Source of the DNA: Levilactobacillus senmaizukei DSM 21775 = NBRC 103853
Lineage (GTDB): Bacteria; Bacillota; Bacilli; Lactobacillales; Lactobacillaceae
Assembly: GCF_001592085.1 (NCBI RefSeq)
Contig: NZ_BCWD01000008.1
Location: forward strand, 27,644 to 91,643
Reading direction: 5' to 3'
DNA: 64,000 bases
The translations under genes and the position numbers were made by a program. Position 1 is the first letter of the stretch. Every line of letters begins with the position of its first letter. The notes under the pieces are model-generated. The model was not told the DNA's origin. It saw only the letters and a program-made list of their open reading frames with translations, and ran no database searches. Shown one piece after another: positions 28,942 to 37,799 of this stretch.

Positions 28942-29640
28942 ATGGATGATTTTATTCATCGCTATATTGCGGCTGGTCAGACCAGCATCGCTAACTATCT
29001 CATCGATCACTATCGTGAAGTGGGGATGAGTAATGACCAGTTCTTAATTTATCTGCAGGTTCGCCGCCAAATCGATCGGGGGGATGAGCTCCCGGATGCC
29101 GAGATTTTGGCGCAGCGCTTAGGCTGGGATAAGTCACGTGTCTATCAGGTGCTGCACGAATTGATTTCAGGCAAGCTGATGAGCATTGCCACGGTTACCA
29201 ATTCGCAGGGGCAGAAGCAGGATAGTTATGACTTTAGCCTACTGACGGACAAGCTGAGCCATTTGGCTGCTCAGGAAACCCGTCAGACCGTTCAGAAGGC
29301 GGCCACGACTGACCGAGCCACCGTGTTCAATCAGATTGAAACGGAGTTTGGGCGGCCCTTGTCACCGCTGGAGATGGAAAGTATCAACCAGTGGCTGGAT
29401 GAGGACCACTATCAACCGGAGTTGATTCAGTTGGCCTTAAAGGAGGCCGTTCTCAGTCAGGCCTACAGTCTGAAATATATGGACCGGATTCTGTTGAGTT
29501 GGGAAAAGAAGCATTTGACCACCGCTGTGCAGGTGCAACGGGAGCGCGAACGGCAGGAACCGCGCCGATCCAAGGCGCCAGATTCCGCAGCTAATACGGC
29601 AATTCCCGACGTGCCTATCTTTAAGCTGACCGATCGTTAG
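28942..29640 (+). CDS. dnaD: DnaD replication initiation protein
   Basis: A 232-residue primosomal protein that acts with DnaA and DnaB in replication start and restart. An N-terminal winged-helix domain (about 1-110) is followed by the DDBH2 domain; the conserved tail motif is visible as YSLKYMDRILLSWEK. AGAGGAGG precedes the ATG by 8 bases. In Bacillus nth follows dnaD; here nth lies about 27 kb away at 56.2 kb and the next gene downstream is ponA in the opposite direction. Confidence 0.92.
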   Translation: MDDFIHRYIAAGQTSIANYLIDHYREVGMSNDQFLIYLQVRRQIDRGDELPDAEILAQRLGWDKSRVYQVLHELISGKLMSIATVTNSQGQKQDSYDFSLLTDKLSHLAAQETRQTVQKAATTDRATVFNQIETEFGRPLSPLEMESINQWLDEDHYQPELIQLALKEAVLSQAYSLKYMDRILLSWEKKHLTTAVQVQRERERQEPRRSKAPDSAANTAIPDVPIFKLTDR

Positions 29641-29663
29641 TCTCCGAATAATTGAATTTTCAG

Positions 29664-29705
29664 AAGGGATGTTACCAGTTTGATGGCTGGTGGCATCCCT
29701 TTTGT
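29664..29705 (+). terminator. terminator of dnaD
   Basis: Stem from 29664-29678 with 29687-29702 with a small internal loop, then TTTTG. Confidence 0.75.
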
Positions 29706-29724
29706 GATCTGATCGGCTGGTCAA

Positions 29725-29766
29725 TAAAAAAAGTCCCCCACAATTCAACGTGAATTGTGGGGGACT
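29725..29766 (-). terminator. terminator of ponA
   Basis: A perfect 16-bp stem (29732-29747 with 29751-29766) read on the minus strand, followed by seven T residues. Confidence 0.92.
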
Positions 29767-29786
29767 CGTGGTGAACTCAAGCAAGA

Positions 29787-32066
29787 TTAACTATTATCGT
29801 CCTTGTTCGTGGTGGCACTGGACGTATCGGTGGAATTGGTATTGTTATCGTTACCCGTTCCGCCACTTGGCTTTTGTTCCGTGTTAGCGGATTCTTTGCT
29901 ACTGCTAGACTCAGTGGTTGAGGCGTGTGATGAGCTACTGTTCGTCGTCACTTGGTTATTGCTACTGTATGCCGATGAGCTAGTAGTGTTGGTTGACCCG
30001 TATTGGCTAGTGGCCGTGGTATCGCCAACGGTACCAGGATGACCAGTAACGTAGTATTCTTTTTGATTATTTTGTGTGGTTTCCGTGACCGTACTTGGCG
30101 CCGTCCAATCGGAATTGGTGGTCTTCGTGGCCAGGTAACTCATTTCATACTTGTAAATTTGTTGTGCGATCTTGGTATCCGATTCGCTGACGTAGTGACC
30201 AGCTTGAAATTGCTTGTCATACCCGGTCCAAACGGAGACCGCGTAGTTCTTGGTATAACCCGTGAACCAGGAATCCATCGTTGCACCGTCGGGAACTTGA
30301 TCGGCGTAGTCATCAGGGTAGGAGTCGGTCCCGGTCTTCCCAGCTTGATACAGACCGGAAATTTCGGCAGCCGTCCCGGATCCGTTGTCGTTGGTAATCA
30401 CATCCTTCATCATATCGGTGATCATGAAGGCCGTCGCCGCTGACATTGCTTTCTTCCCGGTTGAAGCGTAGTTATGTGACTTACCGTCTTGGGTGACCAC
30501 ACGTGAAACCAGGTAGGGTTTGTAGTAGGTCCCACCATTGGCGAAGGCGGCATAGGCCGCAGCTTCTTGTTCGGTTGAGATGTACAACCCAATCCCGTTT
30601 TGAAGAGTTAAGGTCTTGTCAAAACTCATTCCTAAGCCCTTCAAGAAGTCAGTGGCCTTACTAATACCGACATTTTGCAGGGTGCGAACCGCTGGAATGT
30701 TTCGTGATTCGTAGAGGGCCTTGCGCATGGTGATAGTGCCTTGATACTGCCGGTCCCAGTCATAGAGGTTCTTATCGGTCCCGGGATAGGTAAAGGCACT
30801 ATCCTTTACCGGCTCGTAAGTTGGATAGTTAAGATACTCAATAGCTGGTCCATAATCCATTAGTGGCTTAGCCGTTGAGGCGCTCGACCGGTCGGTCTGA
30901 ACGGCCCGGTTCAAACCGAAGGTGACTTTCCCGGTCTTCCGACCACCTAGCATGGCGACGACCTTTCCGGAGTTGGGTTCAACGATGGTTGATCCGACTT
31001 GGAACTTGCTGGAAGGATAACTGATGTAGCTACTACCATTGGCGATGTCATAGAGTTTCTTCTGGGCATCGAGATCCAGGTTCGTGTGTACTTTCAAACC
31101 GCCGGTGGTGGTGTTGTAGCCCTTGGACTTTAGCTCGGCATAAACCTGTTTGAGGTAGGCGTCAATGACCTTGGTGGTCTTAGCACTGGTGCCAGAAGTC
31201 TTATGGGTCTTGGCTAAACCGGCTTTGATGCTGGTTGCCTGGGCCTGAGTTGCTTGCGCACTGGTGATGACATTGTTCTTAGCCATGGCGGACAGAACCA
31301 GGTCCCGCCGCTTCTTGGCGTATTGTGGGTAGGTCGTTGGGTCATAGTTGGTTGGGGATTGTGGCATTCCGGCCAATAGAGCGAGCTGTGGCAAGCCTAG
31401 CTTCTTAAGGCTGGTGCCGTAGTAATACTCGGCGGCCGTTTCCATTCCGTAGACCCCATTGCCCATGTAAACCTTGTTCACATAGTATTCGAGAATCTGG
31501 TCTTTGGAGTATTCGTGGTCGACCTTGAGGGCTAACCAGGCTTCTTGGGCCTTGCGCTTCAGCGTTCGGTCGGAAGCGGCGGTCGAGAAGACGGAGAGCT
31601 TAACCAATTGTTGCGTTAAGGTACTCCCACCTTGCATTCCCAGTGAAGATCCACTGACGTTGGCAAACGCTGCCCCAAGGATTCGGATGGGGTCAACCCC
31701 GTCGTTCTTGTAGAAGCGTCGATCTTCGGTGGAGACAACGGCCTTCTTTAGGGTGGCCGGAATGTTATCGGACTTCACGTAGCTTCTGTTCTGGGCCCCG
31801 AGTCGAGAAATAATGTTGCCCTTGGCATCGTAGACCCGCGTGGACGTGTCACTCGACAGGGCACCTTGAGTGACCTTGGGAGCGCTCTGAGCATAGTAGA
31901 AGAACAACCCAGCGCCAGCTAGCAGGCCGAGAACGACGACCGCGACAACGATAAACAGAATGCGCCGGAACAAACGCCAGCCGTTTCGACGCGGCTTTTT
32001 GGGACCCGGAGTGCGCTCGGCGTTGCGACTCATCCGAGTTTCACGAGTGGTATTGTTACTAGACAT
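29787..32066 (-). CDS. ponA: class A penicillin-binding protein 1A
   Basis: A 759-residue bifunctional peptidoglycan synthase. Basic cytoplasmic tail, membrane anchor at about 34-58, glycosyltransferase GT51 domain with catalytic Glu114 in STEDRRFYKNDG and GGSTLTQQLVK, then the transpeptidase domain with SxxK at Ser397-Lys400 (STAK), SRN as the SxN motif and KTGT near the end. The last ~80 residues are Ser/Thr/Asn rich and low in complexity, a common but variable extension outside the membrane. AAAGGAG precedes the ATG. It lies downstream of recU by 33 bases on the same strand, the conserved recU-ponA operon of Firmicutes. Confidence 0.95.
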   Translation of the reverse strand: MSSNNTTRETRMSRNAERTPGPKKPRRNGWRLFRRILFIVVAVVVLGLLAGAGLFFYYAQSAPKVTQGALSSDTSTRVYDAKGNIISRLGAQNRSYVKSDNIPATLKKAVVSTEDRRFYKNDGVDPIRILGAAFANVSGSSLGMQGGSTLTQQLVKLSVFSTAASDRTLKRKAQEAWLALKVDHEYSKDQILEYYVNKVYMGNGVYGMETAAEYYYGTSLKKLGLPQLALLAGMPQSPTNYDPTTYPQYAKKRRDLVLSAMAKNNVITSAQATQAQATSIKAGLAKTHKTSGTSAKTTKVIDAYLKQVYAELKSKGYNTTTGGLKVHTNLDLDAQKKLYDIANGSSYISYPSSKFQVGSTIVEPNSGKVVAMLGGRKTGKVTFGLNRAVQTDRSSASTAKPLMDYGPAIEYLNYPTYEPVKDSAFTYPGTDKNLYDWDRQYQGTITMRKALYESRNIPAVRTLQNVGISKATDFLKGLGMSFDKTLTLQNGIGLYISTEQEAAAYAAFANGGTYYKPYLVSRVVTQDGKSHNYASTGKKAMSAATAFMITDMMKDVITNDNGSGTAAEISGLYQAGKTGTDSYPDDYADQVPDGATMDSWFTGYTKNYAVSVWTGYDKQFQAGHYVSESDTKIAQQIYKYEMSYLATKTTNSDWTAPSTVTETTQNNQKEYYVTGHPGTVGDTTATSQYGSTNTTSSSAYSSNNQVTTNSSSSHASTTESSSSKESANTEQKPSGGTGNDNNTNSTDTSSATTNKDDNS

Positions 32067-32099
32067 GGTAATCTCCTTTATGTTTAACCGGGATGGTGG

Positions 32100-32714
32100 T
32101 TAAGAAAGCGATTCGATCAAAACATCCACGGCCTTAAGATAAGGAACTGGAATCTGAAGCGCAGCGGGAATTAAAATCCCGTTGGTTTGAATCTCGGTGT
32201 ACGGCACGGACTTACGCCCGCCCGCAGCTTGGGCATCCCAGAACTGAAATAAGTATTTGGCCGGATACAAGTAGGTCTCTTCGTGGGTGACAAATTTAAT
32301 AATAGCAAAACAAATCCCACCTTGAGCGACACAAGCTCGCATATGGTCAATCTGGTGTTCATGGAAATTCTTGAGAGGAAACGATCCTTGGTTGCGGGTT
32401 TCCTTGGCATCGAAGTCTAAGTAATGGCTCCGGTACACCCCATTGTAGTCCGTCGTGGAGGCCGTACTAAAGTAAGCTTCTTTTATCACGGCAGCACTTC
32501 GTTTCGGATAATCAACCTTCACGATTTGAATGGGGGTTGGCTTCTTATGAACCACGGCTTGCCCCCGTGACTCATAATAGGTATTACTTTCATTCAATGC
32601 TTCTTCTAATGACATACCCCGTTTGCCATAATTGGTGTAGGTACTGGGGAAGCGGGGCCCCGTTTTACCGGCTGGTGTTTGATAGGCATTCCCGTTGGGA
32701 TACCGGATAGTCAT
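32100..32714 (-). CDS. recU: Holliday junction resolvase RecU
   Basis: A 204-residue homodimeric resolvase that cuts Holliday junctions in recombination and chromosome segregation. Family blocks are intact: NYGKRGMSLEEALNESN with the RGMxxE motif, DYPKRSAAVIKEAYF, and the nuclease core YLDFDAKET with the acidic-Lys residues. First gene of the recU-ponA unit, divergent from ypsA with about 190 bases between. Confidence 0.95.
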   Translation of the reverse strand: MTIRYPNGNAYQTPAGKTGPRFPSTYTNYGKRGMSLEEALNESNTYYESRGQAVVHKKPTPIQIVKVDYPKRSAAVIKEAYFSTASTTDYNGVYRSHYLDFDAKETRNQGSFPLKNFHEHQIDHMRACVAQGGICFAIIKFVTHEETYLYPAKYLFQFWDAQAAGGRKSVPYTEIQTNGILIPAALQIPVPYLKAVDVLIESLS

Positions 32715-32908
32715 GGACGCTCACACTCCTTTGAGTAAAACCGCTACTTGATTTGTGGCCCAGTTATTGACATTATACCAACCTCAAGAAGAAATAAAAA
32801 CAACTAAACCGGCCTTCATAAATTGAACAACGCTAATTTTACGCGTTTTTAATGGATTGGGCGGCTTTTTTTGTTACACTTAAGTTATTGTTAAAAGGAG
32901 ATGACGCG

Positions 32909-33478
32909 GTGAGTCGATTATGGTTAACGGGTTACCGTAGCTATGAGCTCGGGGTGTTTGGCAACCAAGACCCGAAGTTGTTGGTGATTAAGGATACCCT
33001 CAAGAAATTACTCATTAATAAGATAGAAAATGGCACGGATTGGCTGATTACCGGTGGCCAGCTGGGGGTTGAACAGTGGGCCGTGGAAGTTGGCTTGAGT
33101 CTGAAACCAGATTATCCTGAGATAAAGATTGCCATCATGACGCCGTTTGCCGACTTTGGTGGCAACTGGAATGAGGATAACCAAGGGCACTATGCCCAAC
33201 TTGCTAGTCAGGTTGACTTCCACCAGTCCGTGAGCGAGCAGCCTTATCATGGGCCACAACAGTTAAGAAACTATCAAGAATTTATGTTGACCCACACGGA
33301 TGAGGCGGTCATGGTTTATGATTTAGAGGTTGAAGGAAAGCCTAAGTATGATTACCAAGCCACTCACCGGTATCAAGAGCAGCATGCTTATCCACTAACA
33401 CTGATTGATATGGATTGGTTACAAGAAAGTGCCAACGAATATCAAGAAAATTTAAATAATGGTTCCCAAATTGATTAA
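32909..33478 (+). CDS. ypsA: YpsA/DUF1273 (SLOG superfamily) protein
   Basis: A 189-residue protein of the DUF1273 family with a Rossmann-like SLOG fold (RLWLTGYRSYELGVFG at the N-terminus, WLITGGQLGVEQWA as the ligand-binding glycine loop). In Bacillus YpsA affects cell division and works near GpsB, encoded next to it as here. Its ligand is unknown. The GTG at 32909 follows AGGAG by 8 bases; the frame is open further upstream without a start signal. Confidence 0.88.
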   Translation: MSRLWLTGYRSYELGVFGNQDPKLLVIKDTLKKLLINKIENGTDWLITGGQLGVEQWAVEVGLSLKPDYPEIKIAIMTPFADFGGNWNEDNQGHYAQLASQVDFHQSVSEQPYHGPQQLRNYQEFMLTHTDEAVMVYDLEVEGKPKYDYQATHRYQEQHAYPLTLIDMDWLQESANEYQENLNNGSQID

Positions 33479-33533
33479 AAACTGGTATTATTAATATCGC
33501 CGGTTTGATTAGGATAACGAGGTGTAATGATCG

Positions 33534-33887
33534 ATGGAAAACGTTAATTTTACTCCCAAGGAGATTTTACAAAAGCAATTCCGCCAAAAGATGCGGGGTT
33601 ATGACCCTGACGACGTTGATAGTTTCTTGGATAACGTCATCAAGGACTACGATACTTTTGTAAAAGAGAATCAACGGCTTCAAGAAGAAAACGAACGCTT
33701 GTTGGCTAAGGTCGACGAACTCACGAAACAAGTTTCCGTGGGGGTTAGTCAACCCGCAGCAACGACAACCAGCCAGGCAACTTCAAGTGTCACTAACATG
33801 GACATCTTGAAGCGGCTCTCCAATTTGGAACGGCACGTTTTCGGTTCACAATTAGATAATGATCCAAACGAGTCACATCGTTTGTAG
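33534..33887 (+). CDS. gpsB: cell-division coordinator GpsB
   Basis: A 117-residue DivIVA-like protein that couples peptidoglycan synthases to division. The N-terminal membrane-binding coiled-coil domain begins [12 protein letters not shown] with the [15 protein letters not shown] signature; a Thr/Ser/Gln-rich linker and a C-terminal trimerising helix ([16 protein letters not shown]) follow. Neighbours ypsA (upstream) and rnpB (downstream) match the Firmicute arrangement; ponA, one of the usual partners, lies 1.5 kb away on the other strand. Confidence 0.95.
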   Translation: MENVNFTPKEILQKQFRQKMRGYDPDDVDSFLDNVIKDYDTFVKENQRLQEENERLLAKVDELTKQVSVGVSQPAATTTSQATSSVTNMDILKRLSNLERHVFGSQLDNDPNESHRL

Positions 33888-33899
33888 AATTATATAGAC

Positions 33900-34297
33900 T
33901 GGTGTAAATCCTGAGTAATCGCGGTCGGCATATGTCGGCTGAGGAAAGTCCATGCTCGCACAGGCTGCGATGCCTGTAGTGTTCGTGCTCGGTGAAAAAA
34001 TAAGCCGGGGGACGTTAGGAACAACGTTACGGCGGGAAAAAACGACTAAGGCTTCGGCTATGTCCTAGTATCCCTGAAAAGTGCCACAGTGACGATACGT
34101 CTAGGGAAACCTAGGCGGTGGAACGCGGTAAACCCCTCGAGCGGGCAACCCAAACTTTTGGTAGGGGCGCTTCACACATGGAATTGAACGAAGTGTGGGG
34201 GGAGAGGAAACTCTCGAGATAGATGATTACTGCCACGTAATTGTTTGCCTGAAACAGTTACGGGGTACAAAACATGGCTTACAGGGATTTGCACCAT
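33900..34297 (+). ncRNA. rnpB: RNase P RNA, bacterial type B
   Basis: The catalytic RNA that trims the 5' end of tRNA precursors. The conserved 5' core GAGGAAAGTCCATGCTCGC (about 33941-33958) and the 3' core ACAAAACATGGCTTACAG (about 34268-34284) are present. The ends were set by the closing P1 helix: 33901-33913 pairs with 34282-34295. It follows gpsB by 12 bases with only a weak -10-like TATATAG upstream, and ends at a strong terminator. Confidence 0.93.
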
Positions 34298-34305
34298 GTC
34301 AGGTT

Positions 34306-34332
34306 GGTGGGAGCTTGCTCCCACCTTTTTTT
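34306..34332 (+). terminator. terminator of rnpB
   Basis: 9-bp GC-rich stem (34306-34314 with 34317-34325) with a tiny loop and seven T residues. Confidence 0.92.
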
Positions 34333-34436
34333 ATAGCTATAATTAGCCCTGATTGGGCAAGAAACGATGGTTGCCACCGATTGGTGGGCCTAGCCGTCGA
34401 GTATTAATAGATCAACAGAGAAAACAGGAGGGCGTT

Positions 34437-35579
34437 ATGAAAAAATTTCATTTATACGCAGCGACTGCCAGTGGGATTGAAGCCATTGCTGGCCGAGAAT
34501 TACGGGACTTGGGTTACGAAACCCAGGTTGAAAATGGTCGGGTTCGTTTCGATGGCACGATTGAAGACATTCTTCGAGCCAACCTTTGGCTACGGACCGC
34601 GGATCGGGTGCGGATCATTGTTGCCGAATTCGATGCCGTGACTTTTGACGAGTTGTTTGAAGCAACTAAGGCAGTTGCTTGGGATGAACTTCTGCCAATG
34701 GATGCCGCATTTCCCGTTGAGGGTCGTTCCAAGAAGTCACAATTACATAGTGTGCCCGATGCCCAGGCCATCGTGAAGAAGGCCGTGGCAACCAAGCTGG
34801 CTGCGGTCTATCACCGGCGGACACGGATGCCCGAAACTGGGGCAACCTATCCATTGGAAGTCATGATCGACAAGGATCATGTCATGTTGACTTTGGATAC
34901 CACCGGTTCAAGCCTATTTAAACGCGGTTACCGGGTTGGTAAAGGGGGCGCACCACTCAAGGAAAATATGGCTGCGGCCTTAATTGCCCTGACCAGTTGG
35001 CATAAAGACATGCCATTCTGGGATCCCGTTTGTGGGTCTGGGACGATTCCGATCGAAGCAGCGATGATCGGCCGTAACCTGGCGCCTGGATTTAACCGAA
35101 GCTTCACCTGTGAGGGTTGGAGCTGGGTTCCTCAAGAATTGAGCGATCAGGTTCGCGATGAGGCGGATGCAAAGGCCGACTACGACACGCCGCTTCAGAT
35201 CTTTGGGACGGATATCGATGAAAATATGGTGGCCATTGCCAAGCGTAACGCGCAAGAGGCCGGGCTGTCCCAAGATGTTACGTTCGGCCAGTTGGCGGTT
35301 CAAGACTTTAAGACGGATCTGAAACATGGTGTCATCGTTGCCAACCCACCTTACGGGGAGCGGTTGAGTGACCAAGCCAGTGTACGCGAGCTATACAAGC
35401 AAATGGGCCAGGTCTTCAAGCCGCTGAGTGACTGGTCAAAGTATATTTTGACGGCCGATCTGGAGTTCGAACACTTCTATGGACAAAAGGCGACGAAGAC
35501 CCGGAAGCTTTACAACGGGGCCTTACGGACGGATTACTTCCAGTTCTGGGCTAAACGGCAACCACGCCGGCGGGACTAG
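34437..35579 (+). CDS. 23S rRNA N2-guanine methyltransferase, RlmL/YpsC-like
   Basis: A 380-residue class I methyltransferase: an N-terminal THUMP RNA-binding domain (about 50-160), then the catalytic domain with the AdoMet loop DPVCGSGTIPIEAA and the catalytic NPPYGER. This is the YpsC family, related to the N-terminal half of E. coli RlmL (G2445 of 23S rRNA). The start at 34437 has AGGAGG 6 bases upstream; an in-frame ATG at 34353 precedes without a signal. Located directly after rnpB, as in other Firmicutes. Confidence 0.9.
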   Translation: MKKFHLYAATASGIEAIAGRELRDLGYETQVENGRVRFDGTIEDILRANLWLRTADRVRIIVAEFDAVTFDELFEATKAVAWDELLPMDAAFPVEGRSKKSQLHSVPDAQAIVKKAVATKLAAVYHRRTRMPETGATYPLEVMIDKDHVMLTLDTTGSSLFKRGYRVGKGGAPLKENMAAALIALTSWHKDMPFWDPVCGSGTIPIEAAMIGRNLAPGFNRSFTCEGWSWVPQELSDQVRDEADAKADYDTPLQIFGTDIDENMVAIAKRNAQEAGLSQDVTFGQLAVQDFKTDLKHGVIVANPPYGERLSDQASVRELYKQMGQVFKPLSDWSKYILTADLEFEHFYGQKATKTRKLYNGALRTDYFQFWAKRQPRRRD

Positions 35580-35581
35580 CC

Positions 35582-35965
35582 ATGCAGGAAGCTAACTGTA
35601 TTTTCTGTCAAAAGACCGATATTATCCTGGAGAATGACCTGGCCAAGGCTTTCTGGGACGTACACCCGGTGCGCAAGGGACATCTGTTGGTGGTACCCAA
35701 GGCCCACTACGCCACGTATTTTGAGGTACCCGCGGCCACGCGGGTAGCCATGGACCACCTCCTGTTTGACGCCCGTGACTTGTTAATTGAGCGTTATCAT
35801 CCCGCCGGCTTCAACATTGGCGTTAATGTAGATGCCGCGGCCGGGCAGACGGTGATGCACGCGCATGTTCACTTGATTCCACGTTATGAAGGAGATGTTC
35901 CCGATCCCACCGGCGGGATTCGGCGAATGATTCCCCATGCGGTTAAAAAACTACTACGCCACTAG
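35582..35965 (+). CDS. HIT family nucleotide-binding protein
   Basis: A 127-residue histidine-triad hydrolase/transferase. The triad is HAHVHLIPRY, preceded by a CIFC zinc pair near the N-terminus and the RKGHLLVVPKAHY substrate strand. HIT proteins hydrolyse nucleoside phosphoramidates, dinucleoside polyphosphates or AMP-lysine; a specific substrate cannot be given. It starts 2 bases after the rlmL-like gene with little of a ribosome binding site, so it is probably translationally coupled. Confidence 0.85.
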   Translation: MQEANCIFCQKTDIILENDLAKAFWDVHPVRKGHLLVVPKAHYATYFEVPAATRVAMDHLLFDARDLLIERYHPAGFNIGVNVDAAAGQTVMHAHVHLIPRYEGDVPDPTGGIRRMIPHAVKKLLRH

Positions 35966-35998
35966 CGGGTGACGTTGTAAGGTTCACGCGGACTGGTT

Positions 35999-36019
35999 AA
36001 CGAACCATAAGGATTCGTT
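35999..36019 (+). terminator. possible terminator after the HIT gene
   Basis: A hairpin of 8 bp with one bulge (35999-36006 with 36011-36019) and only a short T stretch after it. Confidence 0.35.
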
Positions 36020-36071
36020 TCAGCCGGACGATTGGTAATTATAGTGACTTTATTAAGGTTGTTCGGAATGA

Positions 36072-36100
36072 TTGCTGAATGGCCATGAACCTGATATTCT
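36072..36100 (+). promoter_or_regulatory. promoter of the small membrane protein gene
   Basis: TTGCTG, 17-base spacer, TATTCT, about 52 bases before the start codon. Confidence 0.6.
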
Positions 36101-36152
36101 AAAACTGTGGTTAGGGGCCACAATTTAATCAATTAGCTTGGGGGGAGCAAAA

Positions 36153-36341
36153 ATGAAAAACGACAAAATGGTTTTGAGTGTTTTAGTTGTTTTAGCCGTC
36201 ATCTTTTTAGGACTCGTGTTAGTTCTGATGAAGTCGGTCTTCTGGGCATTATTCCCACTGGGTTTCGCAGCGCTGGCATTGGTTTGCTACGGCGTAGATT
36301 CATTGATGACAAAAAATAATCGCGATGATCGCGAAGCATAG
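36153..36341 (+). CDS. small two-helix membrane protein, unknown function
   Basis: A 62-residue protein with two hydrophobic segments (about 7-25 and 29-47) and a charged C-terminus (KNNRDDREA). A strong GGGGGGAG lies 5 bases before the ATG at 36153, a promoter stands upstream and a terminator follows, so it is a genuine single-gene unit. I do not recognise a family. Confidence 0.65.
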   Translation: MKNDKMVLSVLVVLAVIFLGLVLVLMKSVFWALFPLGFAALALVCYGVDSLMTKNNRDDREA

Positions 36342-36352
36342 ACAGAAATAAT

Positions 36353-36377
36353 GGCGGCCAGTGAGCCGTCTTTTTTT
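36353..36377 (+). terminator. terminator of the small membrane protein gene
   Basis: 6-bp stem (36353-36358 with 36365-36370) followed by seven T residues. Confidence 0.7.
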
Positions 36378-36447
36378 GTGGCGCTTTACAGGACGGACTG
36401 CCGCTTGCTAGAATGAAGTTAGTTTCGCAATTTGAGGAGGAATAGCC

Positions 36448-36930
36448 ATGGCACGCACGCAACCGGTAGAGTTGGTGACGATGGTCTTAGTAACTGATCC
36501 CACGACCAACTTGGTTTTAGTAGAGGATAAGCGCAACGTTCCCTGGAAGGCTGGTCATAGTTTTCCTGGTGGCCACGTTGAAGTCGGTGAAAGCTGCGCG
36601 GCCGCGGCCATTCGTGAGGTGTACGAGGAAACGGGGTTACGATTGGCGGCCGTTACCTTTAGCGGAACCTGCGAATGGTTCGACACCGCCGCCGGGTGTC
36701 GTAAATTAGGACTCCTTTATCGGGGGAATCAATTTACCGGTCAGTTAAAGGCTAGCGAAGAAGGCGCTATTCACTGGCTACCCCTGAACAACCTGACGCC
36801 GGAAAACACCGCGACAGGGTTGCCGGCGATGCTTAGAGTATTCAATCGGGAAATCCCCGTCGTTGTCAGTGGAGAATGGAACGGCGATCTGACCGCGGAC
36901 ACCGGTCAATTTAAATCCTTAAACCCATAA
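36448..36930 (+). CDS. Nudix hydrolase
   Basis: A 160-residue Nudix-fold pyrophosphatase. The Nudix box is complete: GGHVEVGES followed by REVYEETGL, with the catalytic glutamates in place. The sequence around it (NVPWKAGHSFPGGH) resembles 8-oxo-dGTP diphosphatases (MutT/YtkD-like) of lactobacilli, but the substrate cannot be told from the box alone. GAGGAGG precedes the ATG. Confidence 0.85.
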   Translation: MARTQPVELVTMVLVTDPTTNLVLVEDKRNVPWKAGHSFPGGHVEVGESCAAAAIREVYEETGLRLAAVTFSGTCEWFDTAAGCRKLGLLYRGNQFTGQLKASEEGAIHWLPLNNLTPENTATGLPAMLRVFNREIPVVVSGEWNGDLTADTGQFKSLNP

Positions 36931-36976
36931 AAAAACGTGAGTCTCTCGTCGGCAAGGACGATGGACTCACGTTTTC
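36930..36976. terminator. bidirectional terminator between Nudix and CPBP genes
   Basis: A 12-bp stem (36932-36943 with 36964-36975) with inner pairing, flanked by A and T runs, between converging genes. Confidence 0.8.
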
Positions 36977-36978
36977 AT

Positions 36979-37644
36979 TTACGCAAATAATGTAACCAGA
37001 ATATCCCAGGTCATGTGAATGATGATGCCAGGCCAGAGGGAGTGACTACGCTCGTACAGCCAGCCGAATAGGAGACCTAACACGGCGACGGTGACCAGGT
37101 TCGTGACCCAGGCCACCGGACTCATTGTGGGAACGATGGTGAGGTAACGGGGAATGTGCATGCTGGCGAAGGCCAGGGCCTGGATGACATTGGCGGGCCC
37201 GAAGCTGAATCGTTTACGCAGAGCATTAAGGAAATAGCCCCGGAAGAGAAATTCTTCAGTGATCCCGACAACCAGGAAATAGCGGCCCCAGTATTCGGGG
37301 ATGAATTTTGGACTGATTTGCAGGCCGTGATGGGCCAACCAGAATTGACCGATCAGGTAGATGATGACCAGCCCCCAGACCAGATAACCGGCGGCAAATT
37401 GCCAAGTAGGTCGCCACTGCAGGCGATTGCCGATGGCGAGGGTATGGTCACCAGCCCGGTGGATGAACCACCAGGCGGCCCCCAACCAGATGATCAACTT
37501 GATCGCATCGAGAGCCAGTTCTTGTGACCAGCCGGTTAGGTGTCGTTTGATGGGCGCGTTTAGCAGGGCTTGGGTCATCAGCCACAATAACCAAAAGCCA
37601 GCAAACTGAAGGCCGAGTCGTGCCAAGGAGAGACGATTTTTCAT
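36979..37644 (-). CDS. CPBP family intramembrane metalloprotease
   Basis: A 221-residue protein with about six membrane helices and the CPBP/Abi motifs: EEFLFRGYF (motif 1, EExxxR), FASMHIPRY (motif 2 His) and a final HMTWD where the family usually has HxxxN, so the last Asn is Asp here. Members process prenylated proteins in eukaryotes; bacterial ones are linked to bacteriocin immunity and protein processing. The start at 37644 has AAGAG 8 bases upstream. The gene diverges from the tetR gene, with the palindromic operator between them. Confidence 0.8.
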   Translation of the reverse strand: MKNRLSLARLGLQFAGFWLLWLMTQALLNAPIKRHLTGWSQELALDAIKLIIWLGAAWWFIHRAGDHTLAIGNRLQWRPTWQFAAGYLVWGLVIIYLIGQFWLAHHGLQISPKFIPEYWGRYFLVVGITEEFLFRGYFLNALRKRFSFGPANVIQALAFASMHIPRYLTIVPTMSPVAWVTNLVTVAVLGLLFGWLYERSHSLWPGIIIHMTWDILVTLFA

Positions 37645-37738
37645 GTTGCCACTCTTTTCTTTTGTGAAGTTGTCTTTAATTATAGGCCAGGGCACCGAAG
37701 AATGCTGAAAAAGTTCCCAGTAACCGCTAATCAGCTCA

Positions 37739-37777
37739 TGTTAACACCGTTTACATCGAATGTAATCAGTGTTAACA
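37739..37777. promoter_or_regulatory. 39-bp nested palindrome, probable TetR operator
   Basis: Two concentric inverted repeats share one centre: outer arms TGTTAACAC (37739-37747) with GTGTTAACA (37769-37777), inner arms TTACAT (37751-37756) with ATGTAA (37760-37765). It ends 22 bases before the tetR start and lies 95 bases upstream of the divergent CPBP gene, so it may control both. Confidence 0.75.
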
Positions 37778-37799
37778 TGGAGTGAAGGAGGTGGGCTGG

